The notes under the pieces: generated by a model | The model's input: only the letters and a program-made list of their open reading frames with translations | Database searches by the model: none | Told to the model about the DNA's origin: nothing | Part shown: positions 56,691 to 64,000 of the stretch, one piece after another | Position numbering within the stretch: position 1 is the first letter of the stretch | Layout: each line of letters starts with the position of its first letter | Origin: Macrocystis pyrifera | Lineage: Eukaryota > Sar > Phaeophyceae > Laminariales > Laminariaceae | Length of the DNA: 64,000 nucleotides | NCBI GenBank assembly: GCA_031763025.1 | Contig: JASSKH010000028.1 | Span: 8,509,359-8,573,358 of the forward strand | Reading direction: 5' to 3' | Program-made: the position numbers and the translations under genes

Positions 56691-58340
56691 ACAGCAAGAG
56701 AAATGTCAGCGCCGAAAAGACTGTTAAGGGTGGCGTTGGGCGGATCTCGCCAAGGTTTTCCAAAACCGTGTCGTTTGTTCTTTCCTACGGAGTTATCGAG
56801 CTCGAAAAATCGGCCCGAGGGAGGAGGGGGGCGGGGGTTGGGGCGGGGCGGGGCGGGGGGGGGGTGTACTCATTATCATGCATGGCCGTATGGGGGGGGG
56901 GGGGGGTACTCGATAGGAGAAATGCACTCGATCTCATGCATGGCCGTAGTCGTATGACCATAGATCCTCGCATCCCTACAATGCCGGGACGGAGCATGTC
57001 GGGTTTTCACCGACCAGGCAGACATTGCTTGCACCAAGCGCGAAGCGCCGTGAGGTGTCCGGCGAGTCGCATGAAGGGTGAGCTGCATCCTACTAAGAAC
57101 CGCTTGTGAGGCGGACTTGCATATGGATGACAGCTTCAATGAGTTAGTTTAATTTCCGGTGTGGCCACTTCCAGAGACAGCAATGGGAGTACTACGTAAC
57201 TGCCTCTAGGGTGCCTTACCTTGAACACTACGTGATACGATCAATTCCCTTGTGCAGAGTAAAGGTTCTTTACTTCGCACAAATGATCTAACTAGACGAC
57301 TAGCTGTGGGCGACCGCCAAACAAAAAACAAAAAACAAAAAACAAAAAACAAAAACGGTACCCTGGATGTCTAGCTCACGTAGTGAGCGGCATGTTTTAC
57401 AGTGTCGTTACCAACCGACGCCAACCCAACCCATATATATGGGGGGGGGGGGGGGGGGGGCGTTTACGCGCATTATTACGGTATAAAGCGGGTGTTACGC
57501 CTACGTGTCCCGAAAACAATGCTACAGCACAACCTCAAGGGTGATATCCCCGGTCTCACTGGCGTCGTCCGCACCGGCAGCAGCAACACTAGCACCCAGG
57601 CAGGGCCAGGCGAGCGAGAGGCGAATGAGCAAGCGAGAGCGCCGCCGGCCCTCCAGTCCTGCCTCTTCCTACGACGAGACCCAACCCAACCCAACCCAAC
57701 CCAACAGTAGTCAAAACCTCTTGTGCTTCCGTCAGGCCAAGACGAGACAAGACCTAAACAACCCGACAACATCAGCCAAGTCAAGCCAGACCAACCCAGC
57801 CCAACCCAACCCAACCCAACCCAGCCCAACCCAGTCCAGCCCACCCCAACCCCAACCTGACCCAACCCACTCCAACCAACCCACCCCACCCCAATCCCAA
57901 CCCCGACCCAACGTAACGCAACCCAACATCAAAACCAATACCGCTTTAACAATCTCTTGATTCGCTCACCTTGTTACTCGCGGAGGCCCTTTTGTCGTTA
58001 ATTGACGCCTTGCCTTTCAGGGCATCGACTTCCGCCTTCAGCCTTGAGCTAGCCTGCTCCGCTTTCCTCAGCTCCAAGTCCTTCCCGGCCAACTGCACCT
58101 CCATCCCTTCCTGGATGGCGGCGTTCTCGAGCTGCATCAGATCAACCTTTGCAAAGGGGAGAGGAAGTTTGGGGCGGGGTGAGGCGGGCAGGGGGGGGTG
58201 TACTCATTTTCACGCATGGCCGTAGTCGTATGACCATAGACCCTCGCATCCCTACAATGCCGGGACGGAGCGCGTCGGGTTTTCACCAACCAGACAGGCA
58301 TTGCGGGGAGGGGGGGGGTACTCGAGATCATACATGGGTG

Positions 58341-58417
<77 letters not shown>

Positions 58418-60621
58418 ATTGAAGGGTGGGGGCGCAGGTGGGTCAGGAGGAAATTTGGGGGTGGGGGGTGGAGGGGTGAGTCGGAGGGAGGATAGCGTAG
58501 GGGAGGAGGGCGGGGGAAGGGGGACGGAGGGAGTTGGGGGAGGTGACCAGGGGAAGGGACGGGGGAGGAGGGAGTTGGAACAGGGGGGGGGGTAAAGGGG
58601 CGAGGGGAAAGAGCAACGTGGGAAAGAGCGGTGGGGGTAAGGGGAGAGGAATGAGGAAGGGGAAGGGGAGGGGGGGGCGGACGAGAGACAGGAAGGGCAA
58701 GGCGAGGGGGGGGGGCGGAGAGGGGAGATGGGGGAGGGATAGGGGGTGAAAATTCGTGGACATTCCCGACCGATGCGTTTGATGTTGCTGCTTTCGAAGG
58801 TTCAACAAAACAGAGAAACACGAGTTCCCGGCGGACTGCGCTACAGACATATAGACCGATCGAACCAACCGTGCAACTGATCGCACACATTTGCAGCAAA
58901 CCGCATTGCTACCCCACGCAACGCCAACAAAACGAGCGAAGCAGCAGGACACGGAAGGCAACAGGCTTTGAGACTTGAGACCTCGTCGCCTGCAAAAAAA
59001 AAAACGTTGCTCTCCCTGCCCGGCAGATGCAAGGGGCAGAACACAAACGCACGCACACGCACAAACACACACGAAGAAAATAAAATGTGAGCGCTACACG
59101 GTAGTAGCCCCCCCTCCATACGCCTCTGAAAGAGTACCGCCAATATGTCTTCAGGAAAGCCCCTGTGATGTGCAACTGGTACACCACGGGATGCCGTGCG
59201 CCACGAGTCATGAAACTCTCTTGACACTATCCCGGAAAGAAAAAAGGTGCTTGCACGTGACACTTGACGGAAATAGCACAGGCCGTAGTACTGTTTCTCT
59301 TGTGTACTGGCGCTGTGATTCAGGCAAATAGTTCGTACATGTTTGCTTTCCATCGGGGCGTTTCATTTCGTTTATTTTTTTCTGTCTGGTTACAACCGGC
59401 TAGACTTGAGGGAAATTAAATAGCTCAACTGTACGAACCTCATCATCATCGTCGTCAACATCATCACAATAATTATCCTCATCATCATCATCATCATCAT
59501 CACCTTCGTCAACATCATCATACTCATCATTATCATCATCATCATCATTCTTATAATCATCATCTTCATCAACATCATCATACTCAATACTCATCACCAT
59601 CATCATCCCCACCATCACCATCACCATCACCCATCACCATCACCATCACCATCATCCCCATATTTTTCGTACCTGTCCGTTCGTGGTGGCTTCTCGCTCG
59701 GTCAGGTTCCGAATCTGATCCTCTAACCTAAAAAAAAAAAGAAAACAAAAAACACGAACACGGAAACACCCCATGCAGAGAGAGTGACAGGAACGGGTAA
59801 AGGGGGAGTAGTGTCAAGTGTAAGGCAGTATAGACCTAGGGACCGACTACTGCTAGCAGGTTGAAGTCTTTGCCTCTGCTCTGGTCACTCACACGAGGCG
59901 CTTGACGACGTTATAAGCTCTTGCATTAGTTGCTGGTTGCCTCGCCAGATGTCTTCAGAACGAAGGGGCGAGGCGCTCATCAGAAAGGCAGGCGATAACG
60001 CCTGCCAGGTATGATCAGGGGACGATTGCTACAAACAATAACGCCGCAACAGGGAGAGGGGATACCATAACACTAGCCCACCCTGCAGGGCCGTATATGC
60101 AGATTCATAGAAAACTCAGGCACGAACAAAAACAATCCGGAGAATTCGGAGAATGGATCGAAGATGCGGCACTTCACAACCCACTCCCACACCTCAACAC
60201 TTGCAAGGCTGTAGCCGATTACGCGTGGACACTGGAGTGTCTATAGAGGGGCGCGACGAGGCGAGAAAAAAAAGCAACGAAAAGAAAACGACGAGCCCAA
60301 TAACACAGGAAAATACGAGAAAAAAAACGATACCCTCACTACGATATTCGAGACCCAGACCGAGGGGGAGGTATATCAAAATCAACTATTATACACTAGT
60401 GGTATTTCTATAGTGCCGGTATATATGCGCCATAGTGCCAACCGGCACTAACTACTCCGCACATTTCCACAACAGTGAATCACATCTGTGCGAAACGATT
60501 CCACAGGCACTATATATAGCGGGCAATCGGCACTATTCAACAGGCACTATAGAAGGACTACTACGGTACGAGCAACGAGTACACGTCTCTTCTTCCGCTA
60601 GAAATCTCGTGCAACTCGCCG

Positions 60622-60653
<32 letters not shown>

Positions 60654-61077
60654 CCGACCCCCCCCCGATGTAGCTCACTCTTGATGCGACTCGCCGAGAG
60701 CACCAAACGTTTCGCTTCGCGCTTAGTGCAAGCAATGCCTGCTTGGTCGGTGACAACCGGACGTGCCCCATCCCAGCATTGGAGGGGCGCAAGGGTCTAC
60801 GGTCATACAACTATGACCATACACGGCATGAGTACTCCACCTCGCGTTTCGCTTCGCGCCTAGTGCAAGCAAATGCCTGCCTGGTCGGACGTGCCCCATC
60901 CTAGCATTGGAGGGGTGCAAGGGCCTACGCTCATACAACTATGGCCGTATGACAAGACTACGCCCCCCCCACACACACACCCCGTCCTCACCTCTCTTTC
61001 AACGCCGACATTTCCTCGCTTTTCTCGCGAATGCGGAGTTCCATGTCCTGCTTGACAGACTCCAACTTATTGCGGAG
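51828..61077 (-). CDS. Coiled-coil protein with Ser/Gly-rich tail, 3' part (six exons)
   Basis: Exons 61077-60992, 59727-59673, 58146-57970, 55655-55578, 55306-55129 and 52717-51828 are joined by GT-AG introns with matching phases (2, 0, 0, 0, 1), giving 487 residues to a TGA. The first five exons are almost wholly coiled coil rich in Glu, Lys, Leu and Gln (for example VKQDMELRIREKSEEMSALK and LVIARQQGPELRRLQADNK), ending in a basic KRRMEKEKRENRVRSG segment. The last exon is a disordered Ser/Gly tail with acidic SSEDGHDESVAGSDSASEVD and a KEN motif. I do not recognise a family; a cytoskeletal, centrosomal, golgin-like or motor-tail protein is possible. The first visible exon starts in phase 0 after an acceptor and no upstream exon was found up to 64000, so the 5' part probably lies beyond the window. 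Confidence 0.75.
52975..54140 (+). repeat. AT-rich minisatellite, about 22 diverged units of about 50 bp
   Basis: Units follow TTCCCCATTTCTTACCA, a few bases, AAGAACATAAGAACATC. It lies in the last intron of the coiled-coil gene. Two or three further units are at 54955-55110, on the other side of a palindrome. Confidence 0.88.
54425..54960. repeat. Nested large palindrome
   Basis: Outer arms of about 110 bp (54425-54535 and 54845-54960) are inverted copies around GTCGGCTTTGTAGCCGA and ACTTGGTAGGTCCG. Inner arms (about 54676-54720 and 54783-54825) share AACACGATGCCGTAGCGGTG. A MITE-1 lies between left outer and inner arms, and an AGGGTTAGGGTTAGG piece in the centre. Confidence 0.8.
54548..54669. 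mobile_element. MITE-1 copy in the loop of a larger palindrome
   Basis: Ends match the family (GCGGGGGGCCATAATAAATA and the GTCCTATTTACTATGG complement). The centre carries an AT microsatellite. Confidence 0.8.
55129..55306 (-). CDS. Coiled-coil gene exon
   Basis: Acceptor CCTGCAG| follows a long CT-rich tract (GA-rich on the plus strand, 55310-55450). Encodes LVIARQQGPELRRLQADNK through the basic KRRMEKEKRENRVRSG and ends TCCG|GTAAGA in phase 1. Confidence 0.82.
55578..55655 (-). CDS. Coiled-coil gene exon
   Basis: 26 codons in phase 0: ALQHARTQAADVSERHNK then ELAQIKAE. The acceptor is GGCAG| and the donor GAG|GTAAGG. Confidence 0.8.
56134..56455 (-). mobile_element. SINE-1, tRNA-derived, near full length
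   Basis: Reverse complement of the 18104 copy through head, body and tail end. The box B complement GACTCGAACC lies near 56389 and the box A complement near 56433. Confidence 0.8.
56513..56608. repeat. MITE-1, degenerate copy
   Basis: Weak match: TACGGGATAGCATAG at one end, CTATGCTCTCCCGTAATAA at the other, and the family centre CACAAAAACCTACA. Confidence 0.55.
56907..57440 (+). mobile_element. G-tract repeat A, full length, about 534 bp
   Basis: Begins TACTCGATAGG right after a G15 run and ends CCCATATATAT right before a G20 run. The order of blocks is identical to 21330-21868; the internal homopolymer T-run of that copy is replaced here by a CAAAAAA repeat. Confidence 0.8.
57675..57905 (+). 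repeat. (CCAAC)n-type satellite
   Basis: Runs of CCCAACCCAACC-like repeats in an intron of the coiled-coil gene, just past exon 57970-58146. Confidence 0.88.
57970..58146 (-). CDS. Coiled-coil gene exon
   Basis: A 59-codon, phase-0 exon: VDLMQLENAAIQEG, KDLELRKAEQASSRLKAEVD and ASASNK. The acceptor is TGCAAAG| and the donor AAG|GTGAGC. Confidence 0.82.
58201..58340 (+). repeat. Two repeat A left ends, the second ending in a long G run
   Basis: GTGTACTCATTTTCACGCAT ... AACCAGACAGGCATTG, then a G tract, GTACTCGAGATCATACATGG and the 75 nt G run. Confidence 0.7.
58342..58416 (+). repeat. Poly(G) tract, 75 nt
   Basis: The longest homopolymer in the window, in an intron of the coiled-coil gene, followed by about 320 bp of G-rich sequence. 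Confidence 0.9.
59440..59660 (+). repeat. CAT microsatellite
   Basis: Over 200 bp of imperfect CAT and CACCAT repeats, ending 13 bp from the donor of exon 59673-59727. Confidence 0.9.
59673..59727 (-). CDS. Coiled-coil gene exon
   Basis: The acceptor is TTTTTTAG|. One base completes Arg, then LEDQIRNLTEREATTNGQ and donor CAG|GTACGA. A GAT/GGT microsatellite of about 200 bp starts just downstream of the donor. Confidence 0.8.
60067..60192 (+). repeat. Small fragment of the same Gypsy 3' internal region
   Basis: ATAACACTAGCCCACC, GCCGTATATGCAGATT and ACCCACTCCCACACCTC match 34018-34140. Diverged fossil fragment in an intron of the coiled-coil gene. Confidence 0.6.
60412..60565 (+). repeat. 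MITE-3 copy
   Basis: Same order of CCGGCACTA-type blocks; slightly shorter and more diverged. Confidence 0.7.
60621..60956 (-). repeat. Two tandem diverged repeat A copies after a poly(C) tract
   Basis: A C run at about 60621-60651, then two units of CGCTTCGCGCTTAGTGCAAG-like, CCTGCTTGGTCGG and GGTCATACAACTATGACCAT-like blocks. Confidence 0.65.
60992..61077 (-). CDS. Coiled-coil gene, first visible exon
   Basis: The acceptor is CCCGTGCAG|, preceded by a GTCT microsatellite. Encodes LRNKLESVKQDMELRIREKS and on, ending AG|GTGAGG in phase 2. Confidence 0.78.
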
Positions 61078-61089
61078 CTGCACGGGTGG

Positions 61090-61091
61090 CG

Positions 61092-61127
<36 letters not shown>

Positions 61128-61128
61128 G
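61090..61128 (+). repeat. (GACA)n microsatellite
   Basis: On the minus strand this is a GTCT run immediately before the acceptor at 61078, so it may act as its pyrimidine tract. Confidence 0.85.
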
Positions 61129-61424
61129 CCCACAAAACGCGTTTAGTTTTGCACATCGAGACATCGCAAACAACTAGTTCGTTATTTCACTCTCCTTGGG
61201 TAAATATTACGTACGAGGAGTGATATACATTTATATAGCGAAAATATGAGGTACCGGGTACTGGAATCCGCAAGGCGCATCCAGAGACAATCTGCGTACC
61301 AGTAGGAGGCTCCGTCCCATAACGCCTCATTGTAAAATCTGGTGCCTCTTACCTTCGCATCTTAAACAGTATACATAATAGTATTATTAATATTAACCAG
61401 GGCTTTTAGGTCGGTTCAGGTCAA

Positions 61425-62275
61425 ATCTCACGGGTCGGGTCGGATCGGGTCGGGTCAGCTGACCCGACCCGACCCGCGAGATTTTGAAAGCCTCTTGACC
61501 CGACCCGACCCGACCCGCGAGATTTAAAAAGTTGTTGACCCGACCCGACCCGACCCGACCCGACCCGACCCGTGAGATTTGAAAATATCCTGACCCGACC
61601 CGACCCGACCCGCGAGATTTCAAAACCTCCTGACCCGACCCGACCCGACCCGCCACCTTCGGATTGACCCGTGAGACACGGGCTTTATGCGGGTTGGGTC
61701 ACCTTGACCCATGAGACTATTATCTTGACCCGCAAGTCCGATCTGTGGATCCGGCCCGTGGGTCGACACTTCAAAAACAATTTATTATCCATTTTTGTGC
61801 CCACAAGGGATATTTGGCCTGGCTGTAGTGGGTATAAATGGATGCGGGCATGCGTGTATGGATTTGGCAGTGTTTTAATGTGTGAATAAGATACCAAAGG
61901 AGTATTATTGAATATTTGTACGAGAAAAGCCTTTCGGTAAGAGAGCGGGAAGTGCTTTGAGTGTCGGATCCCGCGGGCCGGATGCGCGGGTCCGACCCGC
62001 GGGTCAGCAGAAAAGAACTCGCGGGTCACGTTGGGCCGACCCAGAAGGTGACCCGTTTCTCGCGGGTCATGACCTGACCCGACCCGTGAGCTTTTCATCA
62101 CCTCTTGACCCGACCCGACCCGACCCGTGAGATTTGAAAAACTCTTGACCCGACCCGACCCGACCCGTGAGATTTGAAAACCTCTTGACCCGACCCGACC
62201 CGTGAGATTTCGAACACTTCCTGACCCGACCCGACCCGACCCGTGACATTTTGAACACTCCGTGACCCGCGAAAA
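61425..62275 (+). repeat. GACCC satellite with a GTGAGATTTGAAAA spacer
   Basis: Two blocks (61425-61690 and 62060-62275) of (GACCC)2-6 units separated by CGTGAGATTTGAAAA-like spacers, with a more diverged stretch between. It lies upstream of the first visible coiled-coil exon. Confidence 0.88.
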
Positions 62276-62410
62276 GCCCTGATAATAACGATGATAACAA
62301 CAACGAAAAACTTCGTCTCCAAAAAAAAAAAAAAAAAAAAAATCGTCGATCGCCCACCGACACCTCGATCGCTCGTTCGGTCGATCGCACCGTCGTTCGT
62401 GCGCCTACTC

Positions 62411-62560
62411 TTAGTGGCCGGTATGCGCCAGCCAATAGTACCGGCACTATATAGCGACAACCGGCACTACTTATTCCGCACATTGCCACACCGGTTCATC
62501 CCCACATGTGCCGAGCGATTTCACATGCACTATACAACTATAGCCGGCACCGGCAACAAA
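62411..62560 (+). repeat. MITE-3 copy
   Basis: Starts GGTATGCGCCAGCCAATAG, with the CACTATATAGCGACAACCGG block as in the 1806 copy; truncated at the 3' side. Confidence 0.7.
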
Positions 62561-62564
62561 ATTA

Positions 62565-64000
62565 AACACGCAACAACATACATTGTAGAGAGATACGCCC
62601 GCCACTTACTGCGCGTGCGTACATAGCGCGCGCTTGTGTGCGCACCCGCGGTGCGGAGAAAGGGACGGTCAATTTTGGCGAGGCCTCTTTCCATCTCATG
62701 TGGTGTGTACCTCCTCGTGCGAGCGTCCAACAACCTTCACGAAAGTCGGCAGAACACTTACTGCTGTGGAACAGCAGAGCAACGCCTATCGATGGCTCTG
62801 CTCTACAGACAATTTTATCACCGCTCGTAACGTCAACAGCGAGGGAGAGCGCGACCACCACCGTATTACCGGCCGCACCACCCCCACCGCCACTGCAAGG
62901 GGAGAACACACCTGTAGTAATCACACCCAAAGCACGCCGTGTGTCCAATTTTGGGTTCTGATTATTAGCATGGCCCCCTGCAATACCACGACCACCGTAC
63001 CCATCGCCGCCACCACCAACACCACTGCTACTGTAAGTAATGGTCCCTCCATATTGCCGGTATCATACGCGCCAGGCAACAATACCGGCACTATTTTAGC
63101 GGAAACCGGCACTAATTACCCCGCACACTGCCTGCCACACTGGATAATCCCATCCGTGCTAAGCGATCCCACTGGCACTATATACAGCGGGCAGCCGGCA
63201 CTACTCAACCGGCAATATTTAGCGCAGCCGTCACTACTCAACCGGCACTATGGAGGGACCAATATTGTATAATGATACCACCTTCACAGGCACTATTTAG
63301 GGCAGCCGGCATTATTAGTACTCGACCGGCACTAAAGAGGGACCAGTATTATACGAGTATCATGATACTACTACCAACATCACCCCCCGGCCCCCCCGGC
63401 CCCCCTCGCCACCGCTCCAGCCACCCCCGACAGGAGAACAGAGACTCTCAAAGCGGAGAACTTTTCGGGAGAACAGACACTCTCAAAGCGGAGAACCTTT
63501 TCCTACGGAGTGCCGAGCGTACACACAGCAGCAGGCGTGAACCTCCTACAAGTACTAATTCTAATAGTGGAGCTGCACGTGGACTATACGCGAGGACTAC
63601 AAAAAAACATCAGACCACCACACCGCAAAAACGCCGGCACGGTACACCACCGGTCTGATGATTAAAATTTATACCGGAGATTGAGACGACGCGCCTGCCG
63701 CACGCACACATCCAACTACTAAAAAGTCTTCTTTGTTTTCGCACAATCAAACGTCTACTACAGCAGTACGTACGTATGTACGTGCTCATGCGCGCGTTGT
63801 TCATGCGTGTGCATTTGTCCTTACATTCAACCGTCCTTTCTGCGCAACGACATCAAAGCGCACCCAGTGTCCGTCCTGGTTTTACAACCCCCATCTAGGC
63901 TGATGGACACATACCAGACACAAGGTATGTGGTCACAGACTGTGAGACTTGATGATGATGATGATGATGATGATGAAAATGATGATGAAAATGATGACGA
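62565..64000. other. Right end of the window, no gene recognised
   Basis: Contains a MITE-3 cluster (63045-63345), a 33 bp direct repeat near 63430-63500 (CTCTCAAAGCGGAGAAC) and a GAT microsatellite from 63953. No exon for the coiled-coil gene was found here. Confidence 0.5.
63045..63345 (+). repeat. MITE-3 copy with extra end units
   Basis: Full element followed by two or three repeats of its right end (GGGCAGCCGGCA ... GAGGGACCA), so the terminal block has been tandemly amplified. Confidence 0.7.

Overview
This window is nuclear DNA from an intron-rich eukaryote with large introns (about 0.3-3 kb), GC-rich exons, canonical GT-AG splicing and a heavy load of transposons, microsatellites and very long G/C homopolymers. 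Nothing looks bacterial. A brown alga or another stramenopile/alga would fit (intron density, G-tracts, chromodomain Gypsy elements, adjacent genes on alternating strands), but no sequence here proves the lineage.

I could assemble three host genes exon by exon. (1) On the minus strand, 10677 to 2625, six exons encode a CobW/COG0523 (G3E) GTPase, a metal-chaperone-type protein with Walker A, CxCC and NKxD motifs, a His-rich linker and the CobW C-terminal domain. (2) Head-to-head with it, on the plus strand from 11136 to 26151, eight exons encode a complete 301-residue MAT1 (MNAT1/Tfb3), the assembly factor of the CDK-activating kinase and TFIIH. All seven junctions keep reading frame; one intron is of the GC-AG class, and the RING is a RING-H2 variant. 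(3) On the minus strand, 61077 to 51828, six phase-consistent exons encode the C-terminal 487 residues of a coiled-coil protein with a Ser/Gly-rich tail; its 5' end is probably outside the window.

The 25.7 kb between MAT1 and the coiled-coil gene (26.2-51.8 kb) holds no convincing host gene. It contains a Ty3/Gypsy LTR retrotransposon (37842-43762) with a GCAA target duplication, related LTRs in the opposite orientation (29-34 kb), remains of another Gypsy element (31.3-33.2 kb), tRNA-related inverted repeats (36.5-37.6 kb), a 0.6 kb inverted duplication (27.9/45 kb), and a 1.9 kb TIR element with TAA duplications (45.83-47.76 kb).

Introns and spacers throughout carry short-element families. 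These are about 11 copies of a 105 bp palindromic MITE, six of an 85 bp palindromic MITE, four or more of a CCGGCACTA-rich element, and a tRNA-derived SINE (four copies). The most unusual is a family of repeats whose ends abut long poly(G)/poly(C) tracts with a GTACTC border. Two full-length copies (about 535 bp) are embedded in poly(G), and an unrelated second family ends in the same border. This G-tract-bounded system is my best candidate for something undescribed.
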